From assembly GCF_016908525.1 (NCBI RefSeq), contig NZ_JAFBEB010000016.1, forward strand, positions 1-63,034: a stretch of DNA of 63,034 nt, written 5' to 3'. A program made the position numbers and the translations under genes. This document shows, in pieces, positions 28,110-37,028 of the stretch (within the stretch, counting starts at the first letter, position 1; every line of letters begins with the position of its first letter). The notes below the pieces were generated by a model. The model worked only from the letters and a program-made list of their open reading frames with translations, was not told the origin of the DNA and did not search any database. The DNA is from Brevibacillus fulvus (GTDB lineage: Bacteria > Bacillota > Bacilli > Brevibacillales > Brevibacillaceae).

Positions 28110-29951
28110 TTAATCCGATTTCCGGGTCCGGACGTCCATTTCAAAAAATCCAACGATCCGGGTGCCGTCGTGATGTGAGCCGCCAAACACGTAGCTGCGT
28201 CCCAAATTGCGGTTGTAGCCATCGCAGCTAAATTCCGCGATATGCATGCAGCCGTGGCAAGCGCCTCCGTGCTCACTGCATATCGGGTCATACACGCAGC
28301 TGTCCCCGAAATCAACAACCCGGTTGAGCAGCTCCGCCAGATGATTTTCAAAAGCAGTATACATGCCGCCGATCACGAAATTTTGCCGGTTATTCGAATA
28401 AATGATAAAGGACAAAGCTTTCTCGAAAATATACTCGCTCAAGCTGCTCCGGTCAAAGCCGCTCATGAGCGTGCAGCTTTTCAAAATCAAATGGCTTAAG
28501 CTGTGCACCAGCCCGTACGTATACGTTGTAATTTTGTCCGTCTGGTCGATATGTCCGAAAGGCCCGATTTCACCTAAATTCATTAAAAACCAGGCCTTCA
28601 CTTCGGCGTCGGTCATCTGTTCGACATCCAGGTCATGCAAGCCGTTGAGCTTCAGCCAGGCCAGCACCCGCCGATGATCAAGCTCGAACAGCAGCGATTC
28701 GCTGTTCGTCGTATCGACATAAACCGGATACTTGTTTTCGGTATAAGAGCTGGTCGGGAAAGGCTTTATTCTCGCTGATCCGGGCTCGCGCGATCCTCTC
28801 GTATATCCGAAAACGGCCGTCGTCACCGGCAAATTTTCGATGAGATACACATCGTTCAGTCCAACCCGATCCAACGCCCGTTTGTAAGATTCGATAAGGG
28901 CCGCTCTTCCGGAAATGTCCTCAAACCATTTTTTCAGCGGTTTGATTTTGATTTTGGACTCTTCCTTTAATTTAATCAGTTCAAATAATTGCTCCGCTGC
29001 GGCCGCAAGGCTGGCTTCATCCAGCGGGACAAGCTGCTCCACCTGTTGTTTCAACCGGCCAACTTGATCGTTTTCCCGATTTCTCGAATTCGCCAGCGCC
29101 CGCTCCACTTCTATCGCAATCATCTCTTCCGTATAGCCTAAATTGCGGTACAAGGCGCTGATCATCTGCTCCACTTGCTCATCCTGGTCCGGAGCATTGC
29201 TGAGCAGAGCCCGCAAGCTTGTGTTCGGGTGATCAAACAATTGAAAATAAGCTGCCAAAATGACGTGCGGCGTGCTCGTCTTGTCGTCCATCCATTTCTC
29301 GATCAAATCGTCGCGTAAATTGATAAACACGACTTGATGTGGAAAAAACGTTTCCGATTTCGAATGGACGGTAATGTTCATATGCTCCCGCTCATCGCAA
29401 TTGCACACTTGAAACACTCTCCGCGTGAAGGAGCAACCGGGTTCGGCGCAGTACCAGACAAAATTAGCAATTCTTTGGCTGTTTTTTGTGTCCAAAACAA
29501 TCGACTGCTGCTCATGCGCGGGACATTTCGGAACATAAAGCGGCTTGATTTCCCCGCAGGAGTGATAGGCTATAAAATGAAGCTGCCGTATGCTTTTCCC
29601 GCAATGCCTGCACGAATGAACTACATTTTCCAAGGAACGAAAGCTGTAAACTCTTCTGCACCTTTCGTTTACGCATTGAAACGTTAAAGGAAACAGAGCC
29701 GATTTAACGCTAGTCACTTTGCAATAATAGTAGCTGTGGTGATGATGCGCATCTAATAAATCGATCTGTCTTTCCGGCCATTGCGCCAAATATTGCACGA
29801 TTTTTTTCGTAATGTATTGGGTGTTGATTTCGTCGGTATCGAGCTTCCGGTTGTAGAAATCTTTGACGATATAGATGCCTTCGTCGTTGTCGTAGTCAAA
29901 TGTGCAGCCCGGCAAATAATTGTAAAGGACCTGGCTCTTCCCGCGTCTCAT
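28110..29951 (-). CDS. drmB: DrmB-like DUF1998 protein
   Basis: A 613-residue protein with two Cys clusters in the N-terminal half (CVNERCRRVY with SCRHCGKS; YHSCGEIKPLYVPKC). The C-terminus has the DUF1998 signature: VHSLSHLILKSC, then CVYDPICSEHGGACHGCMHIAEFSCDGYNRNLGRS in two overlapping parts. DUF1998 proteins accompany large helicases; DrmB with DrmA forms the DNA-binding core of DISARM. Its start overlaps the helicase stop (ATGA), so the two are made together. Confidence 0.8.
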   Translation of the reverse strand: MRRGKSQVLYNYLPGCTFDYDNDEGIYIVKDFYNRKLDTDEINTQYITKKIVQYLAQWPERQIDLLDAHHHHSYYYCKVTSVKSALFPLTFQCVNERCRRVYSFRSLENVVHSCRHCGKSIRQLHFIAYHSCGEIKPLYVPKCPAHEQQSIVLDTKNSQRIANFVWYCAEPGCSFTRRVFQVCNCDEREHMNITVHSKSETFFPHQVVFINLRDDLIEKWMDDKTSTPHVILAAYFQLFDHPNTSLRALLSNAPDQDEQVEQMISALYRNLGYTEEMIAIEVERALANSRNRENDQVGRLKQQVEQLVPLDEASLAAAAEQLFELIKLKEESKIKIKPLKKWFEDISGRAALIESYKRALDRVGLNDVYLIENLPVTTAVFGYTRGSREPGSARIKPFPTSSYTENKYPVYVDTTNSESLLFELDHRRVLAWLKLNGLHDLDVEQMTDAEVKAWFLMNLGEIGPFGHIDQTDKITTYTYGLVHSLSHLILKSCTLMSGFDRSSLSEYIFEKALSFIIYSNNRQNFVIGGMYTAFENHLAELLNRVVDFGDSCVYDPICSEHGGACHGCMHIAEFSCDGYNRNLGRSYVFGGSHHDGTRIVGFFEMDVRTRKSD

Positions 29952-32900
29952 CTTGTTCGTCTCCTTCTGGAAAACCGTTGCTGAAAATGGTTGGATGCCT
30001 CGTCCCTGAAAATTTCAATCTCTTCATCAATGTCACGAAGGCTGTCCATCGGAACGAATCGCAAACAACGCTTCAGCTCATCCGGCGCTTTTTCTTCAAC
30101 TGGATGTTTCATCGCATTCCAAATTTTTCTCGTCATGATTTCCACCTGTTTGTTAAAGTCTTCGCTTTCAGTCAAATCCGGACGAACTCCATATATATGC
30201 TTGATGCGGCCGATTAAATCTTCCAACTGAATATATCCTTTTAATATCGCTTCCTTGATTCCGTCGCTGAAAAACATGTTTTTCGACAACTTATGCCGGA
30301 TTTGCGGTTGATAATATTGCAATATGATGGCCATAAAAATGCCGGGCAGCGTTTTTTCGATGCTGAATTTGGACCAGCGATTGATCGGCACCGGCTCGAC
30401 CAAGCGGTCGCTGTACTCGATAAATTTCTGGAAGTAGTGGAAATAGCTGATGTCACGTTCGCGTCCCGGCTTGAAACAAACAAAAACGATGCCCGTATGC
30501 GTCCTGCCGACGCGTGAACTGGACTGGATGAATTCCGCCACCTGGCGGGGAATCCCGTAAAACACCATATAATTGAACCGTTCGATGTCAACGCCATGGC
30601 TGATCAGGCTAGTCGCTATAATCAGATTCAGCCGCTCTTTATCGGGATACAGCTCCGGTTTTTCCAGCCGATCGATCGTGTCACGAATTTCTTTGAACGA
30701 GCTTTGGCCCGTCAAGCTTTGCACGATGAGCGGATGTACATATCCGTTAGCGAGCATTTCCCCTTCCAGTTGGCCGTGAATCGTTCTCTCCAGCGCGGAG
30801 CTGTCATCCCTGGAATTGACATAAGTTAATGATGTTTCATAATAATTCAGCATGCGCTCGAGCTGCTCTTCGGTTTTAATTTGCGAGAAATTCATTTTCT
30901 GCAGAAACCCTTGCTTGTCTCTGCGAATTTCTTCAATCGTTTGATGGAAAAAGCCGATTAAATCCTGTACCGCCAAAATATGTGTCCGATTGTGGGGCAT
31001 AATTCCGACAAAGATGCGGCTCGGCTTGTCCAGCTCACGGGCATAAAACGACCGTCTCAGTTGATAGCCGGGCAGCGGAAACCGACGTGGCCGCCGATTG
31101 TACAAGTGCTGGACATGCTGCTCATACTCTTCAATGGTGGCAGTGGCGGCAATCACCTTCGCTCTGCTGCGATTGATCATTTGCTGCAGACCGTCCATCA
31201 AGCTTTCATAATGGGCGGCAAAAGTGCCGAACGATTCCTTGAGTAAATGCAGCTCATCCTGAATGAGCAGTGAAGGCGCCGCATCGTATAACGCGACATC
31301 CTCCTTCGGTTCGATGCATTTCGCATCTTCCGTGCACTCTCCGCAGCTCATGTAGCCGTGTACTTTGCACTTTTGGTTGGCATGGCCGAAAATATGCGCA
31401 AATCTGCGTTGACTGCCCAACGAGGCAATTTTATCAACGGTCCCTACAATCATCGTCGGCAAATATCTGAAAATTTCTCTATCGACGACATATAGGGGAA
31501 GGACGCCTTCGCAGCCGTCCGTCGTGCATTTATGGACGAGTCTGCGCACACGTTCTTCGATGTCTATGATGACCGACTCCTGATGGCAAAAAGGGCATTT
31601 TTGAATAATCCGGTATTTCTCCACGATTGTCGGATCATCCATCCAATGCATAATCATCCGTTCGTTTAATTCGTTAGGCGTATTTTGTTTGCCGACAAAG
31701 TATCCGATAGAAAAAGGCTCGCTCTCGCCAGCCGCAATTTCTGCGGTTTGTCGGCGAACCAACTCGGCAGCGGCATACACGTCGGCTATGCGCTGTAATT
31801 GCTGGATGCTGAGCAGCCGCAATGGAAAGCGGATCCACGAAGTGACACCCGCATGCTTCCCTCTCAACCGGTCAAAAAAGGCGTTGAATATCGCAAGGCC
31901 GAGATATGTTTCCGTCTTTCCTCCGCCGGTCGGAAACCACAGTACATCGACATAATCCATGCCGTGCGAGCCGGAGCCTAATTCCGGGTATTCTCTTGTC
32001 GCAAGGTCCGGAATGATCATCACAATATAAACGAGTTGGAACAGTCGCCAGCTTTCAAATTTCCGCGTGCGCTTTTGGTCAATGTTGTAAAACGTTTGAT
32101 TCATCAGCTGAAATGCTTTCCGGATAAGCGGCTTTTGCTCAATCATGCTGACACCGAGCGAAAACCTTTCTATTTCTTCCGAATAATGCTTCAAGTCTGT
32201 CAAGCAAGCTTCCATTTCCGAGTCGTCGAACGATGCTTCAGCAATAAAACCGTGCCACTCCTCCTCGTATTTCCGCATCTCTTCTTCAATTCGTTTTAAT
32301 ACGGGCAGCGGCTCTTTCGATAACTGGAAAAACGAAGCTTTTACCGTGTCGTTGGAGACTAGTCGTCTTTGAATAAATACAGGGCTGGCGGTTGATTCGA
32401 GCGTACGCAAGTCGTCGGAGCATATGACTCCGCAGTTTTGCCCAAGCCCATACATACGCCGATCATACCGATAATCTTTAGGCAGCATGGACAACTCGAA
32501 CGGCAAAAAGGAACCGTCCTCAATGTGAACGGTTATTTGGCAGTTGAAAAAATAATGGTCCGTTTCCCGTTCAGTTCGATCGTCTTCCGAAACGTTACAT
32601 AGATAAAGCTTCATGCGCGGGCCGAGGTCGTGCCTTTTGAATTCACAAATCAGCTTCGGTTTCCAGCCGGGCAAGATCGTTTCGCCGTCCATGCTTTGGA
32701 TGACGTCTACATATTCCTCTTCTGTTTGCACATCAGCAAATCGCTTTTTCTTTGTCTTATGCTTAAAAGCCATCGGGTCGCGAACGATGAGGTCGTGCAC
32801 TTCTGCAATCGCTCGCGACAATCGTTCGCCGAGCGCCGGGTCGGTTGAGCTGGTTATTTTTCCGTATTTTTGCGTAAAAGGAATGCGTATACCGTTGATT

Positions 32901-33268
32901 GATACCGGTACTTTTTTAAACTTCTCGATCAGCTCCGGCTTGCCCTGCTCCATCAATTCGTCAAAGGTCGGATAGACTCTGTAATAAACATGAAAGCGTA
33001 CATCAACTTCGAACGTGCAACTCTGTGCTGCAGGTTGAAACAATCCGTCGATGGCCATACTCGTCGGAGACAATTTATTAAAAAACGAATCGGAGACGAT
33101 ATCGCTTTGTTCTTCAAACATTCCGTCAACGGCCGGGGCAAGAGAGCCGATAAAATATTTATCTCTCGGACGGTCGATCAAGCAAACGTCTCTGTCTTCT
33201 CCTGAGCCTTTTTCCAATATCGAATTCACAATATATTGAGATAGAAGATATTCATCTGTGTGTGTCAT
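29948..33268 (-). CDS. drmA: DrmA-like SF2 helicase
   Basis: A 1106-residue helicase. Residues 1-430 form a long N-terminal region. The core then follows: Walker A PTGGGKT (446-452), a Zn-binding insertion (CPFCHQE with HKCTTDGC, and CKVHGYMSCGECTEDAKC), DExH box as QDELHLL, motif III AATATI, and the C-terminal RecA domain IIATSLISHGVDIERFN with the arginine motif SSRVGRTHTGIV. This architecture and the DUF1998 partner match DrmA of DISARM, which translocates on DNA. AGGAGGTGGC precedes the ATG; the sigma-factor gene ends 11 bases upstream. Confidence 0.82.
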   Translation of the reverse strand: MTHTDEYLLSQYIVNSILEKGSGEDRDVCLIDRPRDKYFIGSLAPAVDGMFEEQSDIVSDSFFNKLSPTSMAIDGLFQPAAQSCTFEVDVRFHVYYRVYPTFDELMEQGKPELIEKFKKVPVSINGIRIPFTQKYGKITSSTDPALGERLSRAIAEVHDLIVRDPMAFKHKTKKKRFADVQTEEEYVDVIQSMDGETILPGWKPKLICEFKRHDLGPRMKLYLCNVSEDDRTERETDHYFFNCQITVHIEDGSFLPFELSMLPKDYRYDRRMYGLGQNCGVICSDDLRTLESTASPVFIQRRLVSNDTVKASFFQLSKEPLPVLKRIEEEMRKYEEEWHGFIAEASFDDSEMEACLTDLKHYSEEIERFSLGVSMIEQKPLIRKAFQLMNQTFYNIDQKRTRKFESWRLFQLVYIVMIIPDLATREYPELGSGSHGMDYVDVLWFPTGGGKTETYLGLAIFNAFFDRLRGKHAGVTSWIRFPLRLLSIQQLQRIADVYAAAELVRRQTAEIAAGESEPFSIGYFVGKQNTPNELNERMIMHWMDDPTIVEKYRIIQKCPFCHQESVIIDIEERVRRLVHKCTTDGCEGVLPLYVVDREIFRYLPTMIVGTVDKIASLGSQRRFAHIFGHANQKCKVHGYMSCGECTEDAKCIEPKEDVALYDAAPSLLIQDELHLLKESFGTFAAHYESLMDGLQQMINRSRAKVIAATATIEEYEQHVQHLYNRRPRRFPLPGYQLRRSFYARELDKPSRIFVGIMPHNRTHILAVQDLIGFFHQTIEEIRRDKQGFLQKMNFSQIKTEEQLERMLNYYETSLTYVNSRDDSSALERTIHGQLEGEMLANGYVHPLIVQSLTGQSSFKEIRDTIDRLEKPELYPDKERLNLIIATSLISHGVDIERFNYMVFYGIPRQVAEFIQSSSRVGRTHTGIVFVCFKPGRERDISYFHYFQKFIEYSDRLVEPVPINRWSKFSIEKTLPGIFMAIILQYYQPQIRHKLSKNMFFSDGIKEAILKGYIQLEDLIGRIKHIYGVRPDLTESEDFNKQVEIMTRKIWNAMKHPVEEKAPDELKRCLRFVPMDSLRDIDEEIEIFRDEASNHFQQRFSRRRRTR

Positions 33269-33279
33269 TGTGCCACCTC

Positions 33280-34422
33280 CTAGCCGTTAAACAGATAATT
33301 TTTCAATTTTCTGGCTCTCGTAGGATGCTTCAGCTTCCGAAGCGCCTTTGCTTCGATTTGGCGAATGCGCTCGCGGGTCACTCCGAAAACTTTTCCCACT
33401 TCCTCTAAAGTTCGGTAGCGCCCGTCGTCGATGCCAAATCTAAGCCGAATAATATTTTCTTCCCGTTCGGTCAGCTCGTCGAGCACTTGCTCTATGCTGT
33501 CTTTTAAACTGGAAAATATGACTTCATCCAGCACGTCTATCCCTTCATATGGAATAAATTCCAACAGCGTTGAATCATCTTCCTCTCCGACGTAAATGTC
33601 AAGTGAAGGGCTGGAATCAAAGGCATGAATGTAGTAATAAAGCTCTAATATCCGTTTTTCCTCAATGCCGAGAGATTCGGATAGCTCCTTTACCGTGGGC
33701 GAACGGCCGAAGTCTTGTTCAAATAAAATGATTTGCCTCTTCAATTTATTGATCGTTTCAACTAGATGAACCGGAAGCCTGACGATGCGAGATTTGTCCG
33801 CCAACGCTCTGGTGATCGCTTGTTTAATCCACCATGTGGCGTATGTCGTAAACCGATAGCCTTTGTAGATGTCAAAGCGCTCGGCTGCTTTTAGCAGCCC
33901 CAAATTCCCTTCCTGAATCAGGTCCATTAATTCCAAACCTCGGCCCTGATAACGTTTCGCGATGTTTATCACGAGTCTAAGGTTAGATTTAATCAACGTT
34001 TCCTTTGCATCACGGCTACCCCGTTCTGCTTCTTTCGCGACAGCAATTTCTTCTTCTAAAGTCAGCAGCTTAAAACGGCCCGCATCCCGCAAATAAAGCC
34101 GGAGTGAATCTCCAACATAATAGGAAGCGCTTTTTTCATAAAAATCGATTATTTCCTCTTCCGTCATCTCCTTAGATGGGGACGCTTCCTCTATAAAAAC
34201 CGGATCAATGTCCGTGTCGAATATATTTGCGTTTTTCACTTCAATTTTAGCGTCTTGAAGGCTTTTCACGTAAGCTTTGGCCGCTTCATGATCAACTTCG
34301 TAGTCTACCTCGAGAAAGCTCTCAAGAATATCGTAAGCATCCAGCACTTTGTCTCGTATTGCGATTTTCGTCAGTTTCCGTATCGCTTCTCCGTATTTTT
34401 TCAGCTGTTGTTCAGTGAGCAT
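33280..34422 (-). CDS. Divergent RpoD-type sigma-70 factor embedded in the defence operon
   Basis: A 380-residue sigma factor. The start at 34422 has AGAGGTG ahead of it; the longer reading to 34503 starts within a hairpin without a binding site. Regions are complete: 1.2 (DSLRLYLRDAGRFKLLTLEEE), 2 (SNLRLVINIAKRYQGRG, DLIQEGNLGLLKAAERFD, FTTYATWWIKQAI), 3 and 4 (EVGKVFGVTRERIRQIEAKALRKLKHP). A short acidic, helical segment replaces the usual region 1.1. It is too divergent to be the housekeeping factor and its neighbours are not dnaG/rpoD. It could direct RNA polymerase to the operon's own promoters or to promoters used on infection; both are inference. Confidence 0.85.
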   Translation of the reverse strand: MLTEQQLKKYGEAIRKLTKIAIRDKVLDAYDILESFLEVDYEVDHEAAKAYVKSLQDAKIEVKNANIFDTDIDPVFIEEASPSKEMTEEEIIDFYEKSASYYVGDSLRLYLRDAGRFKLLTLEEEIAVAKEAERGSRDAKETLIKSNLRLVINIAKRYQGRGLELMDLIQEGNLGLLKAAERFDIYKGYRFTTYATWWIKQAITRALADKSRIVRLPVHLVETINKLKRQIILFEQDFGRSPTVKELSESLGIEEKRILELYYYIHAFDSSPSLDIYVGEEDDSTLLEFIPYEGIDVLDEVIFSSLKDSIEQVLDELTEREENIIRLRFGIDDGRYRTLEEVGKVFGVTRERIRQIEAKALRKLKHPTRARKLKNYLFNG

Positions 34423-34495
34423 ATGTTCACCTCTGCCGGACATATGAGTGAAAATCCATTTGAAGATGCCGCTGGAAAAAAGAAATAATGGACCA

Positions 34496-34569
34496 GGGGG
34501 CATTTAGCCATATTCGACATTTTACATCGTTATCCTTGCCTATTAGTCGAATAAATGAGTTGTGCCCCC
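34496..34569 (-). promoter_or_regulatory. Structured leader upstream of the sigma-factor gene
   Basis: Nested perfect arms GGGGGCA/TGCCCCC (34496-34502 with 34563-34569) and ATTCGAC/GTCGAAT (34512-34518 with 34546-34552) enclose the space between the methylase stop and the sigma start. There is no T run behind it, so it is more likely an operator, RNA processing site or leader structure than a plain terminator. Confidence 0.5.
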
Positions 34570-34586
34570 TCGCCTTCTCCGTCGGC

Positions 34587-36431
34587 TCATTTCGTTCCAT
34601 TTTTCTTTTTATACCCTTTGCTTACTCCCATTTTTTCGTATAATCGCTCTAATTCGTTTGTCCGCTGCTGCTGAGCCAATTCAATCGCTCGAGCATAATC
34701 TTCCATTGCCTTTTTGTGCATTTGTCCGATTTCCGCCATTTCACTTTCGCTTAGCTTCGGAACGGGAATATTTTGAATATCTTTTACATTCATAATAGGC
34801 AGGGCCGAACCTTTCCGCAGTGAGCGGATGTAAGATTCGCCAATCGGACTTTCAAAAAACGTGAGCAAAAAATATGGATCTACGCCTGCAAAGGGCTGCA
34901 AACCGATAAAGTTGGCCGATAAGTAAAACGGGCCTCTGCCGGCCAAGTCAGGCACGACCACGAATTTCATGGCAATGCCCCTGCTTGTCAACAATACATC
35001 CCCCGCTTGAATTTCTGCCTCGTGCTCCTTGGTCGTATTTTTAATTCGGTAAGTCTCCACAGTATCCAAATGCAGCATGCCTTGTTGCACATCGGAAAGC
35101 TGGATGACTTTCGCTTCTATCGTCCCGGTTTCAGTGCTCCCTGCCGTATTTAACCCCCTGTAGATGCGGGCAAGTGTTCGGAGCGGTACCGTTTCGATTT
35201 TGCGCTCGTAGGTTGAACGGTCAATCAGCACTTTCCCTATAATCGAATCGGAGTCTTCCATCTGCATGTAGGAGCTGGGCAGCAAGTTGTAGCGGTTTTC
35301 CCTAATTTCGAACAAATCCAAGACGCGGCTGAGCTTGTTATCTTCGTGGAAACCTTTGTAACAGTCTATTATTTGCGTGACTTCCGAATCGTCCAAAACC
35401 GTAATTCCCCGTTTACGCTGTCCCAATGCCGAAGCGTCAATAATCTGGATGCGCCCAGTACGCTCGGCCGGCTTGGCTTTGTTGAGGACGAGCATTGAAA
35501 CCGGGATTGACGTATTGTGAAAAACACCGGGCGCGAAAGAAATGACCGCTTCAATAAGATCATCCTCAATTAAAATTCTGCGAATTTCCCCCGTTGACGC
35601 CCCTAGAAACAAAGTCCCGTTCGATACGGTAACAACAGCTTTACCTTGCTCTTTAAGCGAATTAAGCGCATAGATGATATAGGCCATAGAGGCTTCTCTT
35701 TTCACCGTTCCGAACCTGGTATGAATATCATTTTTCATTTTAAGCCCCAACGGAGGATGAGAAATGACATAATCATATTGGCGGTCTTCGCCTTGCTCAT
35801 AAGAAAGTAGCGGAATCAGTTCGTGATTTGTCAGGTGGAATTGCTTGATTCCGCAAATAAAAAGGTACAATTGTGCAATGCTGAAAGCTTCCTCATTCCA
35901 AACATTACCGTATACCGCCACATTCGATTGAGAATTTGCCACTTCCGCCAAGGTTCTCCCGTTTGAAGCAGAGAAATCATAAACGGAAGTTCCCGGTTGA
36001 ATATCCAAGATGCCGATCCCAATGGAGTTCAGCTCACTTTGCTCAACCAGCAATCCGGCCCGGTTCTTGGCTCTTGCCCCCGCTTCGAAATAGGCATCCA
36101 TCAAGTCCTTTCCGTTCTCCGGAAAATCGATTTTGCCCGCCTGATAAATCAGTTCCGTCAACGCGCTTTTCATATCCGGTTTTTTAAACAAAGCGAGTCC
36201 GGCTCGGATTTGTGGAATTTGATCGCCCAAGTCGTTCATCGCCCGGGTGATTTTTTCACTCGTGCGGTCATTGGAAAGCTCATCCCAAGTATAATTGCAG
36301 CGCAGATCCAGCCTCTCCTTGTGCTGATAGGCATATCGCAGCGTCAATATTGGCAAAAGCACGCGATCCGCCTCGGCGAGTGTAGCCATATCCCGGACGT
36401 GATCGATTAACGCGATGATACTTGCCTTCAT
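34587..36431 (-). CDS. N-6 adenine methylase-like protein fused to a type I TRD, catalytic motif degenerate
   Basis: A 614-residue protein starting behind AGGTGGGAT. Residues 1-140 look like an HsdM N-terminal helical domain, 145-350 like the methylase fold, and about 370-600 like an HsdS-type target recognition domain with a long closing helix. The SAM motif reads VYDFSASNGRTLAE in place of a DPxCGSG-type sequence, and motif IV reads SHPPLG where active enzymes have NPPF/Y. The protein may bind DNA and mark a site without methylating it, or methylate poorly. It sits third from the front in DISARM-like order, where DISARM has a true methyltransferase. Confidence 0.75.
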   Translation of the reverse strand: MKASIIALIDHVRDMATLAEADRVLLPILTLRYAYQHKERLDLRCNYTWDELSNDRTSEKITRAMNDLGDQIPQIRAGLALFKKPDMKSALTELIYQAGKIDFPENGKDLMDAYFEAGARAKNRAGLLVEQSELNSIGIGILDIQPGTSVYDFSASNGRTLAEVANSQSNVAVYGNVWNEEAFSIAQLYLFICGIKQFHLTNHELIPLLSYEQGEDRQYDYVISHPPLGLKMKNDIHTRFGTVKREASMAYIIYALNSLKEQGKAVVTVSNGTLFLGASTGEIRRILIEDDLIEAVISFAPGVFHNTSIPVSMLVLNKAKPAERTGRIQIIDASALGQRKRGITVLDDSEVTQIIDCYKGFHEDNKLSRVLDLFEIRENRYNLLPSSYMQMEDSDSIIGKVLIDRSTYERKIETVPLRTLARIYRGLNTAGSTETGTIEAKVIQLSDVQQGMLHLDTVETYRIKNTTKEHEAEIQAGDVLLTSRGIAMKFVVVPDLAGRGPFYLSANFIGLQPFAGVDPYFLLTFFESPIGESYIRSLRKGSALPIMNVKDIQNIPVPKLSESEMAEIGQMHKKAMEDYARAIELAQQQRTNELERLYEKMGVSKGYKKKNGTK

Positions 36432-36461
36432 GCAACATCCCACCTATTGTAGATTTTAAAC

Positions 36462-36917
36462 CTACCTGCGAATACAGCGCTGAAAATGGAAACTGCGGCG
36501 CATTTCCCCGGAGAGAACGTAGGTGCAAATCTGATGGCGGTCGTACACCGGATCGATGAACATCGGTCTTTCCAGATGATCAATCCAAACCAAAAACTCC
36601 AGTTTGGACGAGCTATACGTCCCCTTTATCGCAAGCACCAAGAACAGTTTTTTGTCGCGGATTTTGGTGACCATTTCCTCGGGCAATTCTTTCGTGCCCA
36701 AATGCATCTCGATCAGGTAACGCTTCTCTTCCGGATCGCTGAATGCAATCAAGTCCAGCACATCCGGCACCCCTTCATGAGTATCGGTAAACCGAGCTGC
36801 CCATAAAGAATCCCAATCAAAATGATTGCGGTACAGTGGAATAATGGAGCCTTTGCCCTGGTACACCAAGTCGCGAGCCTCTTGCAAAGTGCTTTGCGGA
36901 AGATATTGATTTTTCAT
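36462..36917 (-). CDS. Uncharacterised small protein, first gene of the DISARM-like operon
   Basis: A 151-residue protein behind GAGGAA. Not recognised. It is soluble, mixed alpha/beta, with LDLIAFSDPEEKRYLIEMHLGTKELPEEM and KLEFLVWIDHLE; the D..E-x-H spacing resembles nuclease cores only loosely, and I do not claim activity. It lies 30 bases upstream of the methylase-like gene and is probably translated from the same message. The AT-rich stretch 36918-37028 must contain the operon promoter; no unambiguous -35/-10 pair is visible, which would fit use of the operon's own sigma factor. Confidence 0.55.
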   Translation of the reverse strand: MKNQYLPQSTLQEARDLVYQGKGSIIPLYRNHFDWDSLWAARFTDTHEGVPDVLDLIAFSDPEEKRYLIEMHLGTKELPEEMVTKIRDKKLFLVLAIKGTYSSSKLEFLVWIDHLERPMFIDPVYDRHQICTYVLSGEMRRSFHFQRCIRR

Positions 36918-37028
36918 TATTAGTTCCTCACTTTCAAAAGTAAATAATTTATTTTTTCTTTAGGTAAAATGTACCACCGGTTCATCAAAAAGTAAAGCGT
37001 TTATTTTTTAAAATAAAAATCCTTCTAT

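Noticed and set aside
33280-34422. Housekeeping rpoD
   Set aside because: Divergent in all regions, lacks the dnaG context and lies inside a helicase/DUF1998 operon.
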